This document shows positions 52,432-61,458 of a stretch of DNA of 64,000 nucleotides, piece after piece. Where the stretch lies: NCBI GenBank assembly GCA_965248805.1, contig CBDFKJ010000009.1:620001-684000 (forward strand), in the 5' to 3' direction. The position numbers were made by a program, and so were the translations under genes. Position 1 is the stretch's first letter; the number at the start of each line of letters is the position of its first letter. The stretch is from CBDFKJ01 sp965248805. Lineage in GTDB: Bacteria; Pseudomonadota; Alphaproteobacteria; UBA6615. Below the pieces are notes generated by a model, which saw only the letters and a list, made by a program, of their open reading frames with translations, made no database searches and was not told the DNA's origin.

Positions 52432-53811
52432 ATGGACATAGAGATCAAAGAACCGACGGTCGTCGAGAAACCTAAAGCGCCGATAACGGTCGGGGAGACC
52501 GGTATTCCCGCGAACAATCTGCTGCGCCTGGGCCTGAAGGCGATGTACGTGCGCGGCATGGATCGGATTTCGCAGCTCTCTGACGAACTGAAGCTCAGCC
52601 AGGGCGTCTGCAATGAGATCGTCCAGGATCTGCGCGATCGCAAGTTGCTCGAGACCATGGGTCTGACTGGCGATTCGGCGAACTCGGAGATGCGCTTTTC
52701 CGTGGCCGCGGCCGGCCGTGAATGGGCGGCCGATGCGCTGGAGCAATCGCAGTACGTTGGGCCGGCGCCGGTGTCGCTCGACGCCTATCACGCGCAGACC
52801 GAGCGCCAGAAACTGATTAACGAGCACATCGATCGCGACAATTTGCACACGGGCCTGGACGGGCTGGTAATCCCCGAGGTCCTGCCGCGCCGGCTCGGTC
52901 CGGCGATCAATTCCGGCCGCTCGCTGCTGCTTTATGGCCCACCCGGTAACGGTAAGACCACGGTCGCCGAAGTCATCGGCCGATTGTTCCGCGACACGAT
53001 CTGTATCCCCTATTGCATGGAGATCGACGGCAAGATCATCAAGATTTTCGATCCCGCCGTTCACATCGAGGCGCCCAGCCCCAGTGGCTCGAAGCTCAGC
53101 CTGCTGGCCGACGAGCGCGATCAGCGCTGGGTCCATTGCAAGCGGCCGATCGTGATGGCCGGTGGTGAGCTGACGCTGTCAATGCTTGACCTCAGTTACA
53201 ATCAAGTCGCCAAGTTCTATGAAGCGCCGCTGCATCTGAAGGCCAATGGCGGCACCTTCATCATCGACGATCTGGGGCGCCAGTTGGTGCGCCCGGACGC
53301 GTTGCTCAATCGGTGGATCGTGCCGATGGAGAAGAAGATCGACTACTCGGCGCTCGACACCGGCCGCACCTTTATCATTCCGTTCGACGAGTTCCTGATC
53401 TTCTCGACCAATTTGACGCCGGATGATCTGATGGACCCCGCCTTCCTCCGGCGCATCCCGTACAAGGTCGAGATCAAGTATCCTTCGGTCGACGAGTTCA
53501 AGACGACGTTCCGCGCCATCTGCGAAAAGCGCGGTTTGGAGTACCACGAACCGCTGCTGCTATTCGTCATTGGCGAACTCAAGAACAAGTACGATCAGCC
53601 GCTGTCGTTCTTCCAACCGAAATTCATCGTCGATCAGATCGTCGCGGCTTGTAAGTTCCAGGGCCGAGCGGTCGAGTTGGATGTCGAGTTGATCTCGGAC
53701 GCGCTGCAGAATCTGACCACCAAGCGCGCGGACGGCGGCAAGAGCAAGTCGCCGTCGTCGGGCCGACTGACGGCCGCGCAGGGCATCACGAGCGACGCTA
53801 CTGTCGCCTAG
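52432..53811 (+). CDS. AAA+ ATPase with N-terminal winged-helix segment
   Basis: 459 residues. Residues 25-75 resemble a winged helix (LLRLGLKAMYVRGMDRISQL, SQGVCNEIVQDLRDRKLLET). The AAA+ module follows with Walker A LLLYGPPGNGKTTVAEVIGR near 163-182, Walker B GGTFIIDDLGRQL near 273, sensor-1 FLIFSTNLTPDDL near 321, and arginine-finger-like FLRRIPYKVEI. A C-terminal alpha-helical lid follows. No membrane segment. I recognise the fold but not a named function; such proteins occur singly in many proteobacteria. IS630 copies flank it in opposite orientation, and its stop TAG is the insertion site of copy F. Confidence 0.82.
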   Translation: MDIEIKEPTVVEKPKAPITVGETGIPANNLLRLGLKAMYVRGMDRISQLSDELKLSQGVCNEIVQDLRDRKLLETMGLTGDSANSEMRFSVAAAGREWAADALEQSQYVGPAPVSLDAYHAQTERQKLINEHIDRDNLHTGLDGLVIPEVLPRRLGPAINSGRSLLLYGPPGNGKTTVAEVIGRLFRDTICIPYCMEIDGKIIKIFDPAVHIEAPSPSGSKLSLLADERDQRWVHCKRPIVMAGGELTLSMLDLSYNQVAKFYEAPLHLKANGGTFIIDDLGRQLVRPDALLNRWIVPMEKKIDYSALDTGRTFIIPFDEFLIFSTNLTPDDLMDPAFLRRIPYKVEIKYPSVDEFKTTFRAICEKRGLEYHEPLLLFVIGELKNKYDQPLSFFQPKFIVDQIVAACKFQGRAVELDVELISDALQNLTTKRADGGKSKSPSSGRLTAAQGITSDATVA

Positions 53812-54897
53812 TGGATTGATTCCAACGTTTGGAACCCTCGGTTTCGGGCTGCGATGATGTCGTCGGGGTCGGCTTTCGATATGAATGGCTGTGGGTTGGC
53901 CGCATTGTATTCGCGGACGAAGCGGTTGATTGCGGCCTGGAGATCGACGACGGAATGGAAGACGCCGTGCTTGAGCCGCCGCCGGGTGAGTTTTGCGAAG
54001 AAGCCCTCGACGGCATTGAGCCACGAGCAGGAGGTCGGTGTGAAGTGGAAAGTCCAGCGCGGATGGCGGGCGAGCCAGGCGCGGACCTTGTCCTTGTTGT
54101 GCGCCGCGTAGTTGTCGACGATCGCGTGGATGGCCTTGTCCGCCGGCACCGTGCGCTCGATGCGGTTGAGGAAGCGGATGAACTCCTGATGGCGGTGGCG
54201 CTGCATGTTCTGGCCGATCACCGTTCCGTCCAGAACGTTGAGCGCCGCAAACAGCGTGGTCGTGCCGTGCCGTTTGTAGTCATGGGTCATGGTGCCGGCG
54301 CGTCCCTTCTTCATCGGCAGACCGGCGGTCGAGCGCCTGGATCTGTGACTTCTCATCGATCGACAACACCACCGCATGGGCCGGCGGGTCGACATACAGG
54401 CCGACGATATCGGTGAGTTTCTCGGCGAAGGCAGGGTCGGTCGACAGCTTGAAGTTGCGCCAGCGGTGCGGGCTGAGACCGTGAGCCTTCCAGATCGCCT
54501 GCACCGTCGAGGCGGCAATACCGGCCGCCCTGGCGATCGCGCGCAACGTCCAGTGGGTCGCCTCAAACGGCGGCGGTTGCTGCGTCAGGCGCACGATCTC
54601 GGCGACACGATCGAGCGGGACCGGCGCCTTGCCGGGCGGACGGGACTTGTCGCGAAGCAGGCCGCCGACACCCTCGTGCATGAACCGCTCTTGCCAGCGC
54701 CACACGCAGGTCTTGGACTTGCCGGTCTCGGTCATGATCGCCGAGGTGCCCAGACCCTCGCCGCTGAGAAGGACAATATGTGCCCGCCAGACGTGTTTCT
54801 GCGGGCTCTTGGGATCCGCGACGACCGCGCGCAATCGCTGACGGTCGCCGGCGGATAGGGTGAAGGAGACTCCACTGCGCATGCGCCAGATTCGCAT
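53808..54897 (-). pseudogene. IS630 transposase, frameshifted copy F
   Basis: The DNA-binding half and first catalytic Asp (SIDEKSQIQALDRRSADEEG) read in one frame to 54280; after the 7-bp duplication the rest (DYKRHGTTTLFAALNVLDGT, VDNYAAHN, WLNAVEGFFAKL) is in another frame. Same lesion as copy B. Confidence 0.92.
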
Positions 54898-54951
54898 AAC
54901 ACAGCAAAATACGGAATCCCAATTCGGACTCTTTCATTCCGATCAATCCAC
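53811..54951 (-). mobile_element. IS630-family element, copy F (1141 bp)
   Basis: TA at 53809-53810 and 54952-54953. Seven bases longer than A, D and E because ATGACCC is duplicated near 54287, as in copy B. Inserted at the CTAG of the AAA+ gene stop codon, which is preserved. Confidence 0.93.
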
Positions 54952-54953
54952 TA

Positions 54954-55257
54954 GTTTTCTTAGCGCGACCCTGGTGATGGGCGCGGATTTGGGATCGGCG
55001 CCTTTCGCGCTTGCCGCGATCTCGCGGAGGAGGCTCGCGGCGATCTCGATCTGTCTAGCTGCCGGCGAGTCGGCGGAGCTGATCTGTGTCAAGACCATTA
55101 AACAGCGCTAGCGCTAACAGACGCTCACCAATCGGTTGCATTGTGCCAAAAGCGGGTGCTCGGTTGCCGCGCGGAAAGCGCGCTTTGTGAGAGGTTGCCT
55201 AGGCGCCTCAAAATTGTGCCGACTTAGACGCGTTTCTTCCACCTTTTTGCACGCGAA
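54954..55257. other. No secure gene; possible truncated small ORF
   Basis: On the minus strand ATG 55098 opens MVLTQISSADSPAARQIEIA and runs 48 codons into the IS630 end. It has no homology I know. A palindrome AGCGCTAGCGCT lies at about 55105. Nothing else is seen. Confidence 0.3.
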
Positions 55258-56052
55258 TCACCTTCGATCGATGCGGCGTTGCGCGGGTGAACGCGGCGCG
55301 TACGAGTCGCTGGGCGCCGGCGCGCCGGACAGTCCGCGTAACATTTCCAAGGGCAGTGGAAATACGATGGTCGACGTGCGGTCGCTGGCGATCGTCTGCA
55401 GCGTGTTGAGGTAACGCAGCTGGATCGCCTGCGGATTGGCGGACAGGGTTTCCGCCGCTTCGAAGAACTTTTGGGCGGCCTGCGCCTCGCCCTCGGCGTC
55501 GATGATCTTGGCCCGACGCGTGCGTTCAGCCTCGGCTTGGCGCGCGATGGCGCGGATCATGCTGTCGTCGAGATCGACGTGCTTCAACTCGACATTGGAC
55601 ACGTTAATGCCCCAAGTATCCGTCTGCTCATCCAGGATGCGCTGGATGTCGGCGTTGAGCTTGTCGCGCTCGGATAGCATCTCGTCGAGTTCGTGCTGAC
55701 CCAGGACCGATCGCAGCGTGGTCTGCGCCAACTGGCTGGTCGCAGACATGAAGTCCTCGACCTGAATGATCGCCCGTGCGGCGTCGATGGCGCGGAAGTA
55801 CACCACCGCGTTCACCTTCACCGACACGTTGTCGCGCGAGATGACATCCTGCGTCGGTACGTCGAGCACTCGCGTGCGCAGGTCGACGCGCACCATCTGC
55901 TGGATGATCGGGATGACGATGATCAGCCCAGGCCCTTTCACCCTCCAGATTCGGCCGAGCAAAAATAACGCGCCGCGTTCGTATTCGCACAGGATCTTCA
56001 GCGAGGCGAAGATGATCAGCAGCGGCACCAGAACGATCAGTCCCCAGGCCAT
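55258..56052 (-). CDS. Slipin/stomatin-like SPFH (band 7) membrane protein
   Basis: 264 residues from ATG 56052. An N-terminal membrane helix (WGLIVLVPLLIIFASLKIL) precedes the band-7 domain: YERGALFLLGRIWRVKGPGL, VDLRTRVLDVPTQDVISRDN, VSVKVNAVVYFRAIDAARAI, LRSVLGQHELDEMLSERDKL, then the coiled coil IRAIARQAEAERTRRAKIID. Slipins form ring oligomers in membrane microdomains and are paired with NfeD proteases, as here (8 bp downstream of the nfeD-like gene). Frame intact. Confidence 0.92.
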   Translation of the reverse strand: MAWGLIVLVPLLIIFASLKILCEYERGALFLLGRIWRVKGPGLIIVIPIIQQMVRVDLRTRVLDVPTQDVISRDNVSVKVNAVVYFRAIDAARAIIQVEDFMSATSQLAQTTLRSVLGQHELDEMLSERDKLNADIQRILDEQTDTWGINVSNVELKHVDLDDSMIRAIARQAEAERTRRAKIIDAEGEAQAAQKFFEAAETLSANPQAIQLRYLNTLQTIASDRTSTIVFPLPLEMLRGLSGAPAPSDSYAPRSPAQRRIDRR

Positions 56053-56060
56053 GGCCGAAA

Positions 56061-57290
56061 TTACGTCCCTTGCGGTTCGGGTGCGACGACCAGCGTCAGC
56101 CCGTCGACCTTGTCGATGCGAACGTATCCGCCCGGCGCCAATCCCCTGTCGCTGCGCGCGCGCCACAGTTCGCCATGCACGCGCACATGCCCTTCGCCGT
56201 CGGCCCAAGCGACGATCCGGCCGAGGGTGCCGAGCATCTCCTCGGCTCCGGTGTGAACCGGCTGCCGCCGGGCCCGGGCGAGCATGTACATGATCCCCAT
56301 GAAGCAGATGGCGCTGGCGCCCCCGACGCCGCCGATCAGGGACCAGGAAATGCCATATCCGGGGACGTCGGTATCGAGAAGCATGATGGAGCCGATCACG
56401 AATGCGGCCGTGCCGCCCAAGCCGAGCACGCCGAAGCTCGGTACGAACGTCTCGGAGACCATGAGCGCTATGCCCAACAGCAACAATGCAAGGCCGGCGT
56501 AGTTTACCGGCAGTACGTGAAACGCGTAGAGCGCAAGCAGCGGACTGATGGCACCAACGATGCCGGGAAGGAATATGCCCGGACTATAAAACTCGATAAT
56601 CAGGCCGTAGATGCCCACAAGCATCAAAATGTAAGCCATGTTTGGGTAGGTAAGCACGGCCAACAGCCGCGAGCGCCAGTCGGGCTCGACCGTGACGACC
56701 TGCAGACCCGTCGTCGATAATGTTACCTCGCCGACCGCCAGGCTGACCTGTCGTCCATCGATCTTGGTCAGAAGGTCACCGATGTCGTCGGCGACCAGAT
56801 CGATAACGTTGATCGCGGCGGCGTCCGCGGCCGACCGGCTCGCCGCTTCGCGCACCGCCTTTTCCGCCCACTCGACGTTGCGGTCGCGCATTTGCGCCAA
56901 GCTGCGGATGTAGGCGATGGCATCGCTGATAGCCTTGTCGGCGAGGCCCGGGTGCGACGCCTCGGGCGCGTCATCGTCGTCCGGCGCTCCATCCGGCTGG
57001 CCGGGCAGGGGCGTGCCGGGAGCGCCAATTTGTATCGGCGTCGCCGCACCCAGGTTCGTGCCCGGCGCCATCGCCGCCACGTGACTCGCGTACATGATGT
57101 AGGTACCGGCACTGGCCGCCCGCGCGCCGCTCGGCGCGACGTAGCTAACGACGGGCATTGGCGCGGCGAGGATATCTTGAATGATCGCGGTCTGGCCAAG
57201 GCGCAGGACTGCGGCGCGGCATTGGTCATCGTGCGCATGGACACGCCCGGCGGGCTCGACACGTCGATGCGATGCTCTCCTTGCCGCTTC
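56061..57290 (-). pseudogene. NfeD-type ClpP-class membrane protease, 5' end rearranged
   Basis: From about 57195 down to 56061 it is a normal long NfeD: IIQDILAAPMPVVSYVAPSG, ARAASAGTYIMYASHVAAMA (catalytic Ser), an acidic insert, YIRSLAQMRDRNVEWAEKAV, four membrane segments (YILMLVGIYGLIIEFYSPGI, LALLLLGIALMVSETFVPSF) and a C-terminal OB domain. The segment that should precede it, RGLAKAQDCGAALVIVRMDT then PGGLDTSMR, is present at about 57187-57275 but on the plus strand. A small inversion has therefore turned about 90 bp, and the signal peptide and first 50 or so residues are missing. Confidence 0.82.
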
Positions 57291-57521
57291 GGCTTTCCGA
57301 TGACAGATGTTGGCGAACTGTAATACCATGAATTAAACGGCCCCCCATAAAGTGATGTGCACCGACCGCGTGCCTCCGCGTTCGGGCGTCGCTTGCGCGT
57401 GACGGGCGAGGCGCTGTGCAGCGACCGGCACGGGTGCTATATGGATGGGCGGGTGGAGCGCGGACCGCATCGGTATCTTCGGCGCCGGTGGACGCGCGGT
57501 GGCTTGCTCTTGGTGGATTGA

Positions 57522-58554
57522 GTGTCGGAACCTGATAGAGCACGCACCAAGCTCTTGATTCTCGGTGCGGCCGGCCGCGACTTCCACAACTTCAACATGG
57601 TGTATCGGGACGACCCGACGGTGGAGCTTGTCGCCTTCACGGCAACGCAGATCCCCGGCGTGGCCGATAGGCGCTATCCGGCAGCGCTCGCCGGCCCACT
57701 CTATCCCGACGGCATCGCCATAGCCGACGAGAGCGCGCTCGAGGCGCTAATCCACCGGCACGATGTCGACACCGTCGTTTTCGCCTACAGCGACGTTCCG
57801 CACGACCACGTTATGCATCTGGCCTCGCGGGTGCTCTCTACCGGGGCAGATTTCCAACTGCTGGGACCGCGACAAACCATGCTGCAGAGCCGTCGGACCG
57901 CGATCGCGGTATCGGCCGTGCGCACTGGTTGCGGCAAGTCGCAGATCGCCCGCTGGCTGTCGCGACGGTTACACGACGAGGGTGTTCGAGGGTCGCGCGC
58001 CAGGCCGACATCATCGTCATCAACAAGGTCGATGCCGCCATGCCCGATGCGGTGCAACAGGCGATTGAAGACGTGCGTCGCGTCAATCCTCGGGCTCCCA
58101 TTGTCCATGCGGCATCGCCGGTCGTGCTCGACGATCCCGGCGCCGTGCAGGGCCGCAGGGTGCTCGTGGTCGAGGATGGCCCGACGATCACCCACGGTGG
58201 CATGCCTTTCGGTGCGGGCTACGTGGCGGCGGAAGCCGCCGGAGCCGAGGAATTCATCGATCCGCGGTTAACCTCAACATCGGAGTTGGAGGCGATGTAC
58301 GCGGCCTATCCGCACATCGGACGTGTCCTGCCGGCGGTCGGTTATAGCGCAGCCCAGCTGACCGCGATCGCCGATACCATCAATCGTTCCGTCGCAGACG
58401 TTGTCGTGTCGGGTACGCCGCTTGACCTGGCGGCGCTGGTGTCCCTTCAAAAGCCTGTCGTGCGCGCCCGCTACGGGTTCCATGACGCCGGAGAGCCACG
58501 CTGGGCGCACTCGTCGATGCGTTCATGGCCAAGCGGATGCCGTCGACCGCATGA
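57522..58554 (+). pseudogene. Cyclic 2,3-diphosphoglycerate-synthetase-like GTPase, decayed
   Basis: Part 1 from GTG 57522: TKLLILGAAGRDFHNFNMVY, AFTATQIPGVADRRYPAALA, DVDTVVFAYSDVPHDHVMHL, P-loop RTGCGKSQIARWLSRRL. Near 57995 about 100 residues are deleted and the frame changes to QADIIVINKVDAAMPDAVQQ, IVHAASPVVLDDPGAVQGRR, VVEDGPTITHGGMPFGAGYV, VVVSGTPLDLAALVSLQKPV. A single-base loss near 58497 shifts the last codons (LGALVDAFMAKRMPSTA, stop 58552-58554). Family members are large P-loop proteins with cDPG synthetase or unknown activity, often next to carbamate kinase. Confidence 0.82.
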
Positions 58555-58606
58555 CGACCCGTGCCGATATGGATGCACGCAAGCAGCGTGCACCGACGAG
58601 GCGGCC

Positions 58607-59509
58607 GTGCGACTAGTCGTCGCGCTCGGCGGCAATGCACTTCAACGCCGGGGTGAACCATTGGACGCCGATCGGCAGCGCCGCAATGTGGCGCGCGCCG
58701 CCGAGGTATTGGCCACGATGGCCAAGGACCACGACATCGTCGTGACGCACGGCAACGGACCGCAGATTGGGTTGTTGGCGCTGCAGGCGGCCGCCTGTGC
58801 GCAAGTGCCGATGTATCCCCTGGATGTGCTGGGAGCGGAGAGCGAAGGCTTGATCGGCTACATGATCGAGCAGGAACTGAGCGCCCGGCTGCCGGATCGC
58901 GAGGTCGCGACCCTCCTGACCCAGATCGAAGTCAACGCCGACGATCCAGCGTTCGAGCGGCCGACCAAGCCGATCGGGCCCGTCTATGAACGCGCGGTGG
59001 CTGAGCGCATGGCGGCCGCGTCCGGATGGTCGATCGACGCTGACGGCGACGGCTGGCGGCGGGTTGTGCCGTCGCCGGAGCCGCGTCGGATTCTCGAACT
59101 CAATACCATCCGGCTGTTGGTCGCGGCCAATGTCATTGTCGTTTGCAGCGGCGGCGGCGGAATTCCGGTTGTCCGCAGAAACGGTTCCGGGCTGCAGGGC
59201 GTCGAGGCCGTTATCGATAAGGACCTCTCCGCCGCCTTGCTCGCCGACGCGCTGCTCCTGCTGACCGATGTCGCTGCCGTTTTCCGCGACTGGAGCACCG
59301 CGCGGCGGCAGCCGATCCGGTCCGCATCGCCGGCACAACTGCGCGAAATCGCATTTCCCGCCGGAACGATGGGGCCGAAGGTCGAGGCCGCGTGTCGCTT
59401 CGTTGAGTGCACCGGTTGCTGGGCCGCTATTGGCGCGTTGGACGACGGTCTCGCCGTGGCGAGAAAGGAGAGCGGAACGATTGTTGAGCGACCACGCCAC
59501 CACGTCTAG
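58607..59509 (+). CDS. arcC: Carbamate kinase
   Basis: 300 residues from GTG 58607 (GAGG upstream), normal length. The amino-acid-kinase fold: VRLVVALGGNALQRRGEPLD, IVVTHGNGPQIGLLALQAAA, QIEVNADDPAFERPTKPIGP, VVPSPEPRRILELNTIRLLV, VIVVCSGGGGIPVVRR, AVIDKDLSAALLADALLLLT, FPAGTMGPKVEAACRFVE. Converts carbamoyl phosphate plus ADP to ATP, CO2 and ammonia in arginine, agmatine or allantoin breakdown. The frame is open upstream into the decayed GTPase gene, but homology clearly starts here. No transcarbamoylase is nearby. Confidence 0.93.
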   Translation: MRLVVALGGNALQRRGEPLDADRQRRNVARAAEVLATMAKDHDIVVTHGNGPQIGLLALQAAACAQVPMYPLDVLGAESEGLIGYMIEQELSARLPDREVATLLTQIEVNADDPAFERPTKPIGPVYERAVAERMAAASGWSIDADGDGWRRVVPSPEPRRILELNTIRLLVAANVIVVCSGGGGIPVVRRNGSGLQGVEAVIDKDLSAALLADALLLLTDVAAVFRDWSTARRQPIRSASPAQLREIAFPAGTMGPKVEAACRFVECTGCWAAIGALDDGLAVARKESGTIVERPRHHV

Positions 59510-59871
59510 CGACGGACGGGATCGACGGATGACCGCGTATTTGGAACACGCCAACATGACCGTGCCGGACATCGAAGCGGCAATCGCCTTTCTGAAGGTC
59601 GTCGAGCCGACCTTTGAAGTGCGGCACGACGCGGTCGCGCCATCCGGCTATCGGCTGGGCGCATGTCGGCACCGACGATTGCTATATTGCGCTTCAGGAG
59701 CCGCATGTCGGCTCACACCCGTCGAACCCCTCAACGCCATACAAGAACTTCGGTGTGAATCACCTCGCCTGGGTGACCAATGACTTCGATGCTGCGATCG
59801 GCCGCATCGAAGCCGCCGGTTACCGCCGGGGCATTGCGGTCGACCCGCACCCGCACCGCCGGCGCGCCTAT

Positions 59872-61326
59872 CAGCCCGGTGATGAAGTCGCGCTTTGATC
59901 AATTGGTTTCGGGGGCGACGATGATGATGATAACGAGCATGGCTGGTTTGCCTTCGATGTTCGCCACGATGGCGATCGCCAGGGCAGCATCGAACTGAAT
60001 AACGAACAAAAGGGTGCTCTTTGCACTCGCAGCCTCCCTCGGCGTGCCTGATCCGAACAGCGCGCGCATCAGAATGCCGAGATTGAACCCGGCGACATGG
60101 ATCAGGTAGCGTTTGTGGACGTTCTCGCGCGCCCGCAGCAACGCGCGGCGCATGCCGCCACGGTCGAGGACATGGGCGAAGCTGCGCTCGACCATCATCA
60201 CCGCGCCTGCGCATGGCGTTCCGCGCGACGCCGGACTTCAATCGCGCCCGGTTGGCGTAGACAGCCTGACGTGCCGCCTGGTCGCCATGCCAGCGCAGAT
60301 AGCCGTTGGCGGGCTCCGGCTCGGAGATCCGCGTTTTCCAGACGCCGCCGTCGAGGTCTTTCAGCCCCTCGCGTGAATGATAGCCCTTGTCGCCAACGAG
60401 ACTGCAGGGCTCTGCCCGTGTTGGAGCCAGACCGACCTCGGCGAGGTTGCGCGCGGCCGCCTCCAGCGTCCCAGGCAAAGTCGTCGTGTCGCCTTCATCG
60501 GCTGGATAGATCGGCGCCGCAACGATGACGCCGGTGTCGAGATCGACCGCGTGCTCGGGCTTGCAGGCCAGATGCGTGGTGCCGTCCTTCATCCGCGCGA
60601 TCTTCGCATCAGGATCGGTCGGGCTCGTCCAATCCTTGTTCGAAAGCTTCTTGCCCTTCCGCCGGCGATCGAGCCGGACGAGGTCGTCGATCGTCGGCGT
60701 TTCGACGCCACTCTCCTTCGCCATTTGCGTCAGCATCTCGCGATAGGTCTCGCCGCTATCGCGCCGCACGATGGCTCGCAGGGCGGCGTTGGCTTCCATC
60801 GTCGAGCCGTCGACGCCGATCCGCTCGCCCTTCACCAGACCGCGCGCGGCGACGAGAGCCAGAACCCAGTCGAAAACCTTTTCATGGACCTCGTGCGGCA
60901 GCCGGCCGCGCGTCTTCGACAACCAGGAATGATCGGGAACCTTGTCCCGGTTCGCCAACCGCAGAAACGCGCGAAGCGACAGCGAATCCGAACAGCGCCA
61001 AGCGATGCCGCGCTCGCTGCCGATGCCCTCGAAATAGCCGATCATGTGCATCCGGAAATAACGCCCCGGCGGCAGCGAAGGAGCCCCCATCCGAGGTGCG
61101 TAGTATGGCTTGCACGTCGCCTCCACGAAGCCGTCAAAGCCAGACTCGGTCAGCAACTCATGCAGCCGGTCGGAAAACGCGTGTCCAGGCGAACGCGGCA
61201 TCTCCGCCCATGTCACCACGAGGTCACCCTGAACCTCGCTCTGTCGTCTCAATGCCATCGCACGACGCCCGTCTAAATCTCTATGTTCAGACAGAATCAG
61301 ACACGCCGGACTTCGTCAACGGGCTG
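59872..61326 (-). mobile_element. IS1182-type element, second type (1455 bp)
   Basis: Ends CAGCCCGGTGATGAAGTC and, reversed, CAGCCCGTTGACGAAGTC, closely similar to those at 32886-34308. The transposase is on the minus strand. It is flanked by CTAT/CTAC. Confidence 0.88.
59899..61258 (-). pseudogene. IS1182-type transposase, frameshifted
   Basis: From ATG 61258: MALRRQSEVQGDLVVTWAEM, YYAPRMGAPSLPPGRYFRMH, KGERIGVDGSTMEANAALRA, LVRLDRRRKGKKLSNKDW, ARMKDGTTHLACKPEHAVDL, LVGDKGYHSREGLKDLDGG. Near 60205 the frame shifts; the end VERSFAHVLDRGGMRRALLR, ARENVHKRYLIHVAGFNLGI is in a different frame. Better preserved than its relative at 32955. Confidence 0.87.
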
Positions 61327-61458
61327 CTACTATCATGACAGCGCCGGGTTCTGAATGGGAGATGGTAGCCTACGTCTCGGACGACCCAGCGGAGCGCCAC
61401 AGCTACGGTTGACGGGCCCGCGGCTCCCGGCCACGCGCATCACAGTGGCGCAGCGCGG

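Larger units (their letters stand above)
59529..61412 (+). pseudogene. VOC (glyoxalase-fold) protein split by an IS1182-type element
   Basis: ATG 59529: MTAYLEHANMTVPDIEAAIA, then a shift near 59660 to HVGTDDCYIALQEPHVG, NFGVNHLAWVTNDFDAAIGR, GIAVDPHPHRRRAY. After the element, Y-H-D-S-A-G-F, EWEMVAYVSDDPAERHSYG completes the beta-alpha-beta repeat and stop (61410-61412), with one extra T near 61351. Typical 140-residue VOC protein; metal ligands H and E are in HANM and EWEM. Four bases CTA(C/T) are duplicated around the element. Confidence 0.82.
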
